A DNA stretch of 64,000 nucleotides from contig CP077641.1 in assembly GCA_019056435.1 (NCBI GenBank), positions 4,216,001-4,280,000 on the forward strand. The letters run 5' to 3'. The DNA is from Stutzerimonas stutzeri. GTDB lineage: Bacteria > Pseudomonadota > Gammaproteobacteria > Pseudomonadales > Pseudomonadaceae. Position 1 is the stretch's first letter, and the number at the start of each line of letters is the position of its first letter. The position numbers were made by a program, and so were the translations under genes. Shown in pieces: positions 9,186-18,508 of the stretch. Below the pieces are notes generated by a model. That model was not told the origin of the DNA, made no database searches, and worked only from the letters and a program-made list of their open reading frames with translations.

Positions 9186-9782
9186 ATGAAGTCGATACTG
9201 TCGTTTCTCAAGCGGTACTGGACGGTCCTGCGCCGCCCAAGCGTGCATTACAGCCTGGGCGTGCTGACACTGGGCGGGTTCATTGCCGGCATCATCTTCT
9301 GGGGCGGTTTCAACACCGCGCTGGAAGCGACCAATACGGAAACTTTCTGCATTTCATGCCACGAGATGGAAAACAACGTGTACATGGAAATCAAGGACAC
9401 CATCCACTACACCAACCGCTCAGGTGTACGCGCGACCTGCCCCGATTGCCACGTACCGCACGAATGGACCGACAAGATCGCGCGCAAGATGCAGGCCTCG
9501 AAGGAGGTCTGGGGCAAGATCTTCGGCACCATCAATACGCGCGAGAAGTTCCTTGGCATGCGCCGCGAGATGGCCGAGCGTGAATGGCGTCGGCTGAAGG
9601 CGAACGACTCGCTGGAATGTCGCAACTGCCACAACTTCGACTACATGGACTTCACCAAGCAATCCCCACGAGCGGCCCAGTTCCACTCCACCGCCCTGGC
9701 CAAGGGCGAAGCCACCTGCATCGATTGCCATAAAGGCATCGCACACCGCCTGCCGGATATGCACGGCGTCCCCGGCTGGTAA
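9186..9782 (+). CDS. napC: NapC tetrahaem quinol dehydrogenase
   Basis: A 198-residue NapC/NirT-family cytochrome anchored by one N-terminal helix (residues about 22-42). It oxidises membrane quinol and feeds NapB. Four CxxCH sites are visible: CISCH at 55, then CPDCH, CRNCH and CIDCH. It begins ten bases after napB and ends the operon. A 11-bp inverted repeat at 9793-9820 follows but lacks a T tract. Confidence 0.95.
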   Translation: MKSILSFLKRYWTVLRRPSVHYSLGVLTLGGFIAGIIFWGGFNTALEATNTETFCISCHEMENNVYMEIKDTIHYTNRSGVRATCPDCHVPHEWTDKIARKMQASKEVWGKIFGTINTREKFLGMRREMAEREWRRLKANDSLECRNCHNFDYMDFTKQSPRAAQFHSTALAKGEATCIDCHKGIAHRLPDMHGVPGW

Positions 9783-9792
9783 CCGCCCCTGA

Positions 9793-9820
9793 GACGTGGC
9801 CGGTCACGGCCGGCCACGTC
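9793..9820. terminator. Inverted repeat after napC
   Basis: GACGTGGCCGG and CCGGCCACGTC pair perfectly around a six-base loop. No T tract follows on either strand, so it may stabilise the nap mRNA end rather than terminate by itself. Confidence 0.4.
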
Positions 9821-9925
9821 GCTGCCCCTCTGCGCCACCCGCCTGAACCTCGTCCTTGCGCTCGAGTCGAACAACGGCTATCCAGTTGCCTGAATTGACC
9901 CGAACACAGCACAAGGAGTCCCCCC

Positions 9926-10726
9926 ATGCGCATCTGCCTGCTCGGCGCCCTCATGGCCGCCAGTGCCTTGGCCCACGCCGAGGTCCAGACCCGTGAAATT
10001 CCCTATACCGCCGCCGACGGCACGAAAATGGTTGGCTATTACGCCTACGACGATGCCGTCGAAGGCAAGCGCCCGGGGGTCGTCGTGGTCCATGAATGGT
10101 GGGGCCTGAACGATTACGCCAAGCGCCGCGCACGCGACCTGGCCGAACTTGGCTACAGCGCCCTGGCCATCGACATGTATGGCGAAGGCAAGAACACCGA
10201 GCACCCCAAGGACGCCATGAGTTTCATGCAGGCGGCGCTGGCCGACGCCGATGCCGCCAAGGCGCGCTTCAACGCGGGTATGGACCTGCTCCGGGAACAA
10301 CAACAGACCGATGCCGACAAGCTCGCCGCCGTGGGCTACTGCTTCGGCGGCAAGGTCGTGCTCGACATGGCGCGCCAGGGCGTCCCGCTCGATGGCGTGG
10401 TGAGTTTCCATGGCGCGCTGGCGACCCAGACGCGCGCGGTCCCGGGTAGCGTGAAGGCACGCGTACTGGTCGAGCATGGCAGCGCCGACAGCATGGTCAG
10501 CAGCGACGATGTCGCGGCGCTCAGCGCCGAAATGGTCAAGGCCGGCGCCGACTTCCAGCTCGTCAACCTGCCGGGCGCCAAACACGGCTTCACCAATCCC
10601 GACGCTGACCGATTCCAGGAAAAGGGCGTCGACGTGGCCTATGACAAGGCCGCCGACGAACAGTCCTGGAGCGATATGCAGCGCTTCCTGGGCGAAACGT
10701 TCGGTCAGGGCACTAAGCGCCCGTGA
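9926..10726 (+). CDS. Dienelactone hydrolase-family protein, exported
   Basis: A 266-residue alpha/beta hydrolase of the dienelactone hydrolase family with an N-terminal signal peptide (MRICLLGALMAASALAHA). The nucleophile is probably C139 in GYCFGG, where classical serine hydrolases have Ser. The HGF near residue 233 supplies the His of the triad. Most relatives are uncharacterised, so the substrate is unknown; the chlorocatechol pathway is not present nearby. Start ATG at 9926 with AAGGAG upstream. Confidence 0.85.
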   Translation: MRICLLGALMAASALAHAEVQTREIPYTAADGTKMVGYYAYDDAVEGKRPGVVVVHEWWGLNDYAKRRARDLAELGYSALAIDMYGEGKNTEHPKDAMSFMQAALADADAAKARFNAGMDLLREQQQTDADKLAAVGYCFGGKVVLDMARQGVPLDGVVSFHGALATQTRAVPGSVKARVLVEHGSADSMVSSDDVAALSAEMVKAGADFQLVNLPGAKHGFTNPDADRFQEKGVDVAYDKAADEQSWSDMQRFLGETFGQGTKRP

Positions 10727-10858
10727 AGGCGGGCGCGGCTTGAGGAGTGGAGCGGCCCGCCCATCGCACGGGCGCTGCTCCAACCTTCAGTAGAAGCCAG
10801 CCGACGAGCATCCGCCGTGCTAGGATGGCCGCCCCGCACACAGCCCTACCCGCGAGTC

Positions 10859-11296
10859 ATGGCCGAGCACGATTTCCGCTACACCCTCCTCAACCCCGCC
10901 CACACCCTCACCGAATGCCGGGCGCTGGTCCCGGGTCGTTACCAGGTCACTGGAAACGGGGGCAATGTCCGTTCCGGCGATACCCTGATCGTGACCCTCA
11001 AGGGCAGTCGCGACCTTTTCCAGCGGTTGACGGTGGAGAAGGTTCGCCACCTCATTAACCCGCCCGGACAGTGGACGGCCGTGGCCAGCGGGCCGGTATT
11101 TCGCGAACTGGCCATCCTGAACTGGCAGGTCGATTGCGATGGCTGCGGCAAACGGCTCGACTTCGAATTTGCGGTCGATGCGGCTAAAGGCGAATCAGCC
11201 CGGGCGCCCGCCGCCGAGGCGCGCATCGCCGAACTTGGCTGGCGGAGCGATGCCGGACGCCACCTGTGCCCTGCTTGCGGAGATGCACGCTCATGA
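10859..11296 (+). CDS. Uncharacterised protein with paired Cys motifs
   Basis: A 145-residue cytoplasmic protein of unknown function. It has two CxxC pairs, CDGCGK in the middle and CPACGD at the end, which could form a zinc ribbon. I chose the ATG at 10859 (MAEHDFRYTLLNPAH...); the upstream in-frame ATG at 10817 gives a less plausible N-terminus. Its stop overlaps the start of the META-domain lipoprotein (ATGA), so the two are co-translated. I do not recognise the family. Confidence 0.65.
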   Translation: MAEHDFRYTLLNPAHTLTECRALVPGRYQVTGNGGNVRSGDTLIVTLKGSRDLFQRLTVEKVRHLINPPGQWTAVASGPVFRELAILNWQVDCDGCGKRLDFEFAVDAAKGESARAPAAEARIAELGWRSDAGRHLCPACGDARS

Positions 11297-11694
11297 AACG
11301 GCTCGTACCGGTGGCGCTGATCGCGGCCGCCGCGGCAGGTTGTGCAGTCGAACCGCTCACTCTGGAGCGTGAGGTGACCTATATCGTCGAGTGGGTCGGA
11401 GATGAGCCGGTGGTCGGACGCAACCCCATTTCCCTGACCTTCAGTGAAGACCGGGCGTATGGCAACGCGGGCTGCAATCATTGGTTCGCCAGCTACCAGC
11501 TCGACGGCCAGCAATTGCGCTTCGACCAGATCGGCAGCACCCGCAAGGCTTGCGCCGAACACATCATGCAGCAGGAGCGGCACTTCCTCGAGCTGCTTTC
11601 GCAGGTCGAGCGATGGGATGTCTCCAACATCGACCAGCTCCGCTTCTGGCCGACGCAGGGTGCCGCGATCCGCGCCTGGCCCGAGCAGAACTGA
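11293..11694 (+). CDS. META-domain lipoprotein, HslJ-like
   Basis: A 133-residue lipoprotein with signal peptide and lipobox (AAAGC, Cys at residue 17). The rest resembles the META/HslJ domain, with the conserved AYGNAGCNHWFASY stretch followed by an invariant-looking Cys at KACAEHIMQQE. HslJ-type proteins are linked to heat shock and novobiocin tolerance in E. coli. The ATG at 11293 overlaps the preceding stop. Confidence 0.75.
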   Translation: MKRLVPVALIAAAAAGCAVEPLTLEREVTYIVEWVGDEPVVGRNPISLTFSEDRAYGNAGCNHWFASYQLDGQQLRFDQIGSTRKACAEHIMQQERHFLELLSQVERWDVSNIDQLRFWPTQGAAIRAWPEQN

Positions 11695-12026
11695 CTGCGC
11701 CAAACCTGGGCACGCGGCGCGCCGCGTGCACTTGCGTCAGGCAACACCTGGGTCGCGCGAGCCTTCCACCCGATTCGCCCCCGGCCCGACTCCACCGCGG
11801 CAGCGGCCCAGAATTCGCCTGAGGCCTTACCGATCAAGGCCTTGCGCCGCCGCTCCGCCCCAGCGGGACCACGGCTCGCTGTCCGACCTGAAACTGGCAC
11901 GCCAGATGCAAAACAACTGGCAACCAGTTTTGGGGACCTCGGTACAGGCAGGCCGGGAACTCCCCTCTTTTATCCGCAAGACCGACAGGCCACTCGATGA
12001 GTGGCCTTGTTGCGATTCGGCAGTTG
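11695..12026. other. Convergent spacer between lipoprotein gene and dinB
   Basis: 332 bases between two converging genes. It holds a perfect 20-base palindrome at 11710-11729 (GCACGCGGCG and its complement). It also holds a 9-bp hairpin at 11987-12007 (AGGCCACTC, GAGTGGCCT), which probably ends transcription of one or both genes. I see no further gene. Confidence 0.5.
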
Positions 12027-13141
12027 CTAGAACAGACGCAGTTGTTCGAATCCACCACGAAGATCCACCAGCCGCACCCTACGCCGATCAAGCGTACCGG
12101 GCGCTTGCCACGGGCAAAGGCGCCGGCGAGCAGATCGGCATAATCGTCCAGCTCGAGCCCGGCACCGGCCTGCTCGAGGGTGGTCTGGGTGAAATCATGA
12201 AACTTGAGCTTCACGAAGGGCTTGCTGGGCCGGTAACCCTCATCGAGCCGCGCCATGCGCCTGGCCAACTGATCCAGTAGCTCGGGCAGCTGCTCCAGGC
12301 AGGCGGCCAGGTCAGGCAGATCCCTGTCATAGGTGTTTTCGACACTGACCGATTGCCGGCGGCTTTCGACCTGCACTTCACGATCATCAACGCCATGCGC
12401 CAGGCTCCACAATCGCTCGCCAAACGAGCCGAACTCGCGGACCAGCTCCAGGCGCCGCCAGGTGCGCAGATCGGCGCAGGTCTGGATGCCCATGCGCTTG
12501 AGCTTCTCGGCCGTGACCCGTCCGACGCCATGCAGCTTGGTCACTGGAAGTGCCACGACGAAGTCATCGACCTGGTCGGGTGTGATCACGAAAAGCCCAT
12601 CCGGCTTGTTCCAGTCGCTGGCGATCTTGGCGAGAAACTTGTTGGGTGCGACACCCGCCGACACCGTGATGCGCAATTGCTGCCAGACACGCCGACGAAT
12701 GTCCTGAGCGATACGTGTGGCACTACCGCCGAAGTGTTCGGAGCGACTGACGTCCAGATAGGCTTCGTCGAGAGACAGCGGCTCGATCAGGTCCGTGTAG
12801 GTGCGGAATATGCCGTGGATTTCGCTGGACGCCTCTTTGTAGGCGTCCATTCGGGGACGCAGGATCAACAGATCCGGGCAGAGCTTGAGTGCATGACCGG
12901 AGGCCATGGCCGACCGCACGCCGTACGCGCGCGCCTCGTAATTGCAGGTCGCGATCACACCACGACGATCGGCAAGCCCGCCCACGGCGATCGGGCGGTT
13001 GGCCAGGCTGGGGTCGTCGCGCATTTCGATCGCTGCATAGAAGCAGTCGCAATCGACATGGATGATCTTTCGGAGCGTGTTAACGGTCTTCGCCTCATGT
13101 TCAACCGGCTGGCCACGAGCCGCTCGGCCGGCCGAGCGCAT
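12027..13141 (-). CDS. dinB: DNA polymerase IV DinB (frameshift near the end)
   Basis: A Y-family translesion polymerase. It has the catalytic DCDCFYAAIEM and PLSLDEAYLD motifs, the helix-hairpin-helix region (VTKLHGVGRVTAEKL) and the little-finger domain. The last codons are frameshifted: a single base is missing near 12078. The repaired end reads VRLVDLRGGFEQLRLF and stops at 12027, giving the usual beta-clamp-binding QLRLF tail. Unrepaired, the frame runs on to 11834. The start is uncertain: no ATG or GTG lies directly before the conserved LRKIIHVD at about 13075. The nearest in-frame ATG is 13141, which adds about 20 residues. Confidence 0.88.
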
Positions 13142-13392
13142 TATCACCGAACAGCCATCGGCCCGGCCACGCAAGACGCCGAGCGCAACATCCTCGGTTG
13201 TCGAATTGGCCGACGAACGGCTGCGGTTGCGCCATGGCTTACAGCAGCGCTGCCAGAGCGTCTGGCGGCGCCGCGCCGAGCGCGAAGACGCCGAGGCTCG
13301 CCCGCCACCAGGCGCGCCCACCGAACAATCCCCACGCCCCTGAGTCGGAAATCAAGAGCCCCAACGATTGATCAACCCACCAGGAGGCAACG

Positions 13393-13665
13393 ATGAAAGC
13401 CACGATCACCGCGCTTGCGATGAGCACAGCCCTGTTCGGCGCCAGCGCCATCGCCGCTGAGGACGACATGAAGCATGACACCCATGGCGCCGCCCATACT
13501 CAAGGCAGCGCCATGAACGAAAACCACCAGCGCAACGACACGGCCAATGTCGGCGCCAACGACAAGACCATGGACGAGAAAATGAAGAACGAGGTGCAGG
13601 ACGACTGGCGCGAGGATGCCAAGGAGCGACGCGACGCCGACGTCAGCAAACCGGAACAGCGCTAG
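13393..13665 (+). CDS. Small exported hydrophilic protein
   Basis: A 90-residue protein with a signal peptide (MKATITALAMSTALFGASAIAA) followed by a highly polar region rich in Asp, Glu, Lys, His and Asn. No Cys and no recognisable domain. AGGAGG lies eight bases before the ATG. It is probably a periplasmic stress-type or metal-interacting small protein, but nothing in the sequence settles this. Confidence 0.65.
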   Translation: MKATITALAMSTALFGASAIAAEDDMKHDTHGAAHTQGSAMNENHQRNDTANVGANDKTMDEKMKNEVQDDWREDAKERRDADVSKPEQR

Positions 13666-13674
13666 ACCAGGCCG

Positions 13675-14124
13675 TTAGAGCTCGAGGGGGTAAGGTTGCA
13701 CCAGCGCCTTGCCGTACCCCTCGACGAACTCGGACGGCATCCGCTTCGGTTTGCCGCTGGACAACTGGATGCAGACGAACGTGGTCTGGGCTCGCAGCAA
13801 GGTCGCACCGTCGGCGGGCCTGACCAGCTGAAAGTTGCGTTTCATCTTCAGACGCTGATCGGAATCGACGATCCACGTCGCCAGTTGCAGGCGATCCCCT
13901 TCGTAGGCTGCCGCCAAGTAGTCGATTTCGTGACGCAACACGGCCATGGCCCGATCCAGCCGACGGTAGTCCGCCAACCCCAGCCCGAGACTCTGCGAGT
14001 GGCGCCAGGCGCAGCTTTCCAGCCAGGTCACGTAGACCGCGTTGTTCGCATGTCCCAGCTCATCGATATGCGACGCATCCACTTCGATATCGATGACGTA
14101 CCCCTCGGCCTGATCCCAGATCAT
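13675..14124 (-). CDS. Hotdog-fold acyl-CoA thioesterase, 4HBT/YbgC-like
   Basis: A thioesterase of about 149 residues with the hotdog signature HIDELGHANNAVYVTWLE. The catalytic Asp of 4-hydroxybenzoyl-CoA thioesterases corresponds to the D of HIDELGH. The substrate is unknown. The start may be ATG 14124 (MIWDQ...) or 14130. It is convergent with the small exported protein gene, nine bases apart. Confidence 0.8.
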   Translation of the reverse strand: MIWDQAEGYVIDIEVDASHIDELGHANNAVYVTWLESCAWRHSQSLGLGLADYRRLDRAMAVLRHEIDYLAAAYEGDRLQLATWIVDSDQRLKMKRNFQLVRPADGATLLRAQTTFVCIQLSSGKPKRMPSEFVEGYGKALVQPYPLEL

Positions 14125-14269
14125 GGACACCCCTCTTGCTTGGCTGTGTGTGCGCTACGCCTGCGTATCCTACCTGCCATGGCCGTCAGACGCGTCTATG
14201 AACGACTATTCAGCAGCCTGCCACTGCTCCATGACAGGGTTTGGACGGTTGAAACGCGCGCAAAACAAA

Positions 14270-14298
14270 AAGGGCCATTTCGTGAGAAATGACCCTTT
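14270..14298 (-). terminator. Terminator of the tRNA-Glu/tRNA-Ala transcript
   Basis: A 12-bp hairpin with a GTGA loop (AAGGGCCATTTC, GAAATGACCCTTT, one mismatch). Reading leftward it is followed by TTTTGTTTTG, so it ends the tRNA transcript. Confidence 0.75.
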
Positions 14299-14321
14299 GG
14301 TGCCCAAACCGGGCAAAAAAA

Positions 14322-14397
14322 TGGCGTCCCCTAGGGGACTCGAACCCCTGTTACCGCCGTGAAAGGGCGGTGTCCTAGGCCACTAGACGAAGGGGAC
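14322..14397 (-). tRNA. tRNA-Glu (TTC)
   Basis: 76 nt including encoded CCA. The acceptor stem GTCCCCT/AGGGGAC pairs fully, and the anticodon TTC sits in a CCGCC/GGCGG stem. It is the last of four tRNAs in a leftward transcript and is identical in the mature part to the copy at 14573. Confidence 0.97.
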
Positions 14398-14445
14398 GAA
14401 ACCTTCGCGAAACAGACCGCAAAACCACTGCGACCCGTCGTGGAT

Positions 14446-14521
<76 letters not shown>

Positions 14522-14572
14522 GGATTTAACGTCTCTCGACCTGCGACGCCTGGGGCATCGCAATCTGAATAG

Positions 14573-14648
14573 TGGCGTCCCCTAGGGGACTCGAACCCCT
14601 GTTACCGCCGTGAAAGGGCGGTGTCCTAGGCCACTAGACGAAGGGGAC
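14573..14648 (-). tRNA. tRNA-Glu (TTC), second copy
   Basis: Same 76-nt sequence as the copy at 14322, repeated with a period of about 251 bases. This indicates tandem duplication of a Glu-Ala tRNA pair. Confidence 0.97.
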
Positions 14649-14698
14649 GCAAGCCCTTCAAAGGCAACTGACCGAAACGGTCAGTGTGGCAACGAGAT

Positions 14699-14774
<76 letters not shown>

Positions 14775-14792
14775 GTCTCGAGGACGGGGCGC

Positions 14793-14821
14793 ATATTAGG
14801 TGCGGCCCTGCACACTGTCAA
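14793..14821 (-). promoter_or_regulatory. Strong promoter of the tRNA cluster
   Basis: On the minus strand a consensus TTGACA (14821-14816) and TAATAT (14798-14793) are exactly 17 bases apart. They are followed by a GC-rich discriminator (GCGCCCC), the layout of stringently controlled stable-RNA promoters. Confidence 0.8.
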
Positions 14822-14895
14822 CGAAATTTTTATCCCGAACCGAAGAATTTCAGCAGTAGAACAAATACTTATCGCCGACGAGTGGTGTCAGGCCA

Positions 14896-16377
14896 TCAGC
14901 CCATCGCGGTGAACAGTTTTTCCCACTCCTTCACTTCCTTCTTCGAGGCACCGCCCAGCAACTCGAGCGCCTGTCGCAGGCGGAAGCGTGTCAGGTCCGG
15001 GCCAAGAATCTCCATGGCGTCGAGCACCGATACCGAGCTGGCCTGACCGGTGATGGCCGCGAACATCAGTGGCATCACGTCACGCAGCTTCAGCTCGAGC
15101 TGCGCCGCGACGGTCTGGATGCAATCGGTGATTCGTTCCTTGTCCCATTGGCGCAGGGCTTCGAGCTTCCACAACGTCAACTGCAGAACCTGTCTCACCT
15201 GCGTCGGATCGAGCTTCTTGTGATCGAACAACGCCGGATCGAGATTCAGCGCACCGGAAAAGAAGAAGCCGGCAAGCGGCGCGATCTGGCTGAAGGTTTC
15301 GACACGCTGCTGAACATGCGGTGCGATCTTCATCATGTAGTCGGGGTTAAAGGCCCATTTCTGCACTTGCGCAGCAAAGGCATCCACCGAGAGTTCGCGC
15401 AGCCACTGGCCGTTGAGCCACGACAACTTCTCGATATCGAAAATGGGGCCACCCAGCGAGATGCGGTTGATGTCGAAGTGTTCGATCATCTCGGCCAGCG
15501 TGAACTTCTCGCGCTCATCCGGCATGGACCACCCCATGCGGCCGAGATAGTTGAGCATCGCCTCTGGCAGGTAGCCCATACGCTCGTAGAAGGTCACCGA
15601 GGTGGGATTCTTGCGCTTGGAGAGCTTGCTCTTGTCCGGATTGCGCAGCAGCGGCATGTAGCAGAGCTTGGGCTGCTCCCAGCCAAAGTACTCGTAGAGT
15701 TTGATCAGCTTCGGCGCCGAGGGCAGCCATTCTTCGCCACGCAGCACATGGGTGATGCCCATCAGATGGTCATCGACCACGTTGGCGAGGAAATAAGTCG
15801 GCAGGCCATCGGCCTTCATCAGTACCTGCATGTCCATGCGGTCCCAGCCGATCTCGACGGTGCCACGCAGCATGTCGTCGACCTGACAGACGCCTTCGCT
15901 CGGCACCTTCATGCGAATCACATGGGACTCACCCGCGGCGATACGCTGCTGCGCGGTTTCGGCCGGGATATGCATGCAATGGCCGTCGTAGCGCGGTGTT
16001 TCCTTGTTGGCCATCTGTTCGGCACGCACCTGATCGAGCCGCTCGGCGCTACAGAAGCACGGAAAGGCATGGCCTTTAGCGACCAGCTCGTCCGAGTACT
16101 TCTTGTAGATCTCGCCGCGCTCACTCTGACGGTAGGGGCCGTGCGGGCCGCCGACGTCCGGGCCTTCGTCCCATTCGATCCCCAACCAGCGCAGTGCGTC
16201 GTAGATCTGCTGTTCCGACTCGCGTGTGGAACGCAGCTGATCGGTGTCCTCGATGCGCAGAATGAACTGGCCGCCGTGCTGGCGAGCGAAGCAGAGGTTG
16301 AACAGTGCGATGTAGGCGGTACCGACGTGCGGGTCGCCGGTGGGAGACGGAGCGATGCGAGTGCGAACGGTGGTCAT
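14896..16377 (-). CDS. gltX: Glutamyl-tRNA synthetase
   Basis: A 493-residue class I synthetase that charges tRNA-Glu. The HIGH-type motif is [11 protein letters not shown] at residues 10-20, and the KMSKS motif is KLSKR at 251-255. A cysteine-bearing segment lies around 107-134 (CFCS, GHCMH). Length is typical. It lies just upstream of two tRNA-Glu genes on the same strand, so enzyme and substrate are encoded side by side. The tRNAs have their own promoter. Confidence 0.97.
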   Translation of the reverse strand: MTTVRTRIAPSPTGDPHVGTAYIALFNLCFARQHGGQFILRIEDTDQLRSTRESEQQIYDALRWLGIEWDEGPDVGGPHGPYRQSERGEIYKKYSDELVAKGHAFPCFCSAERLDQVRAEQMANKETPRYDGHCMHIPAETAQQRIAAGESHVIRMKVPSEGVCQVDDMLRGTVEIGWDRMDMQVLMKADGLPTYFLANVVDDHLMGITHVLRGEEWLPSAPKLIKLYEYFGWEQPKLCYMPLLRNPDKSKLSKRKNPTSVTFYERMGYLPEAMLNYLGRMGWSMPDEREKFTLAEMIEHFDINRISLGGPIFDIEKLSWLNGQWLRELSVDAFAAQVQKWAFNPDYMMKIAPHVQQRVETFSQIAPLAGFFFSGALNLDPALFDHKKLDPTQVRQVLQLTLWKLEALRQWDKERITDCIQTVAAQLELKLRDVMPLMFAAITGQASSVSVLDAMEILGPDLTRFRLRQALELLGGASKKEVKEWEKLFTAMG

Positions 16378-16438
16378 GGTGGACTCGGAATCAGGATTCA
16401 GGAAGTGCTGCCACGGGCTTGAGCCGGCTTGGCCAGCC

Positions 16439-17367
16439 TCAGCGCATGGAAAGGGGCGATGTTAACAGGCGCGCGTCGACTGGCTCCACCAGCCGACCGC
16501 CCTCGACAGGCAGTGCATCCATCAGGAAATCAAGGAAGGCCTTGACCTTCATCGCCTGAAAGCGCCTCGATGGATAGACCGCGTAGACCTCGCCGGTCGG
16601 CAACTCGACCTCCGGGAGCAGCTCCACCAACAAACCGTCGCGCACCTCCGCGTCGCTGATCATCGTCGGCAAGGCAGCAATGCCCACGCCAGCCAGCGCC
16701 GCCTCGCGGGCGAAGGTGATGTTGTTGCACGTCAGCACGCGACGGCAGGCGACCTGCGGCTCGATGATCGGCCAGTAGCGCACCGGATCGCGCGACAATC
16801 CAATGGCGCGATGGCCGACCAGGTCCTGGGCCCGGGCCGGTACACCATGAGCGCCGAGATATGCCGGGCTGGCACAGAGCCGCCGCCTGGCTTCGAACAG
16901 TTTTCGTGCCACCAGCGAGGAATCTTCCGGCTGGCCGACGACGATGGCGATGTCCACCCCTCTTCCAGCAAGTCGACCGCTCGGGAGGCCAACTCGACCT
17001 CCGCGACGATGTCCGGGTGCCGGCGCATGAAGTCGCCCATGACACGACCCAGCACCCACTGCCCGAACTCGATCGGCGCGGTAATTCGCAGGAGGCCGGC
17101 GGGTGCCTGCTGCAGCTGCATCACCGCCTGCTCGGCCTCCGCGAAGTCCAGCATGATCTGTCGGCAGCGTTCGTAGTAGGCCTGACCGACCTCGGTCAAG
17201 CGCAGCCGGCGCGTGGTCCGATTGAGCAATCGCACACCCAGCCGCTCTTCCAGCTGGGCAATGCGCCGGCTGACGGTCGATTTCTGCATGCCGAGGCTGG
17301 AGGCGGCCTGGGTGAAGCTGTGGCAGTCCACCACGCGGGTAAAGATCAGCGCGTCGTCGAGCCCCAT
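16439..17367 (-). CDS. LysR-family regulator (frameshifted)
   Basis: A LysR regulator of about 309 residues: N-terminal winged helix-turn-helix ([21 protein letters not shown]) and a substrate-binding-like C-terminal domain. The frame breaks at the C4 run 16957-16960. Restoring one base reads [20 protein letters not shown] and runs to 16439. It is divergent from an EmrA/EmrB-type efflux pair 106 bases away, as in Pseudomonas, and probably regulates it. The ligand is unknown. Confidence 0.85.
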
Positions 17368-17473
17368 TCATTGTTCCCTCCGTGCAACAAAGTTTCGCAA
17401 GTGTAACGACTTATTACCCGAACGGAACGTTGCTAGATGGCTTGGCTGACTTCGAGCCCATGAGCGAAGAGCT

Positions 17474-18508
17474 ATGCCCGCCACGTTGCAACGCCGACTG
17501 TTTCTCTTCATCACCTTGGTCCTGCTGGTCGTAGCGGCTTTTCTCGCGCACTGGTATCTGGTGGGCCGCCATTACGAGCACACCGACAACGCCTATGTTC
17601 AAGGCGAGATCACCCGCGTCTCCAGCCAGCTTGCCGCACGCATCGAGCGCCTTCACGTGCAGGACAACCAGCACGTCTCACCCGGCGATCTGCTGGTTTC
17701 CCTGGAGCCCGGCGACTTTCGTCTTGCCGCGCAGCGAGCCCGCGCCAACCTGGCCATCCACGAGGCCGAGCTCGCCCAGGCGCGCAGTCGTCTGGCGCAA
17801 CAGGCCAGCCTCATCGCCGCCAGCCAGGCCGCGGTGGGCGCCGCGGAGGCAAACCTCGAGCGCAGCCAGCTGGACCTGTCGCGCGTCGAGGCGCTGCGCA
17901 AACCCGGTTTCGTTTCCGAAGAGCGCGTCACGACCCTGTCGGCAGATGCCCGGGTGGCGCGCTCGCAACGTCAGAAAGCCGAGGCGGACCTGAGCGCGCA
18001 GCGGCAGCAAGTCGAAACGCTAGAAGCCGATATCAGCCGCCTGGAAGCGCAGATCGATGCGGCTCGTGCCGAGATCGAGCAAGCCGAGTTGAACCTGGGC
18101 CGCACTGAGATTCGCTCGCCGATCAGCGGCGTAGTGGGCCAGCGATCCGCACGTGCCGGACAATACGTCGCGGTGGGCGCCTATCTGATGTCCATCGTCC
18201 CGGACGAGGACATCTGGGTGCAGGCCAACTTCAAGGAAACGCAGATCGGGCGCATGCGCGAAGGTTTGCGCGCCGAGCTGACCTTCGACAGCTACCCCGA
18301 CACCCCCATCGAAGGCCGTATCGAGAGCCTCTTCCCTGCCTCGGGGGCGCAGTTCAGCCTGTTGCCACCCGACAACGCCACCGGCAACTTCACCAAGGTG
18401 GTGCAGCGCATCCCGGTCAAGCTGACCTTCGGCCAGGATTCGCCACTCGCGGGCCACATCCGCCCGGGGATGTCCGTGGACGTCAAGGTCGACCTCCGTG
18501 GCCGCTGA
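17474..18508 (+). CDS. HlyD/EmrA-type membrane fusion protein
   Basis: A 344-residue periplasmic adaptor with one N-terminal membrane helix (residues 8-28). It has split lipoyl domains (VSSQLAARIERLHVQDNQHVSPGDLLVSLEP and the later EIRSPISGVVGQRSARAGQYV region) around a long coiled coil at about 85-200. It couples an inner-membrane MFS exporter to an outer-membrane channel. Its last codons overlap the start of the EmrB-like gene. Confidence 0.9.
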   Translation: MPATLQRRLFLFITLVLLVVAAFLAHWYLVGRHYEHTDNAYVQGEITRVSSQLAARIERLHVQDNQHVSPGDLLVSLEPGDFRLAAQRARANLAIHEAELAQARSRLAQQASLIAASQAAVGAAEANLERSQLDLSRVEALRKPGFVSEERVTTLSADARVARSQRQKAEADLSAQRQQVETLEADISRLEAQIDAARAEIEQAELNLGRTEIRSPISGVVGQRSARAGQYVAVGAYLMSIVPDEDIWVQANFKETQIGRMREGLRAELTFDSYPDTPIEGRIESLFPASGAQFSLLPPDNATGNFTKVVQRIPVKLTFGQDSPLAGHIRPGMSVDVKVDLRGR

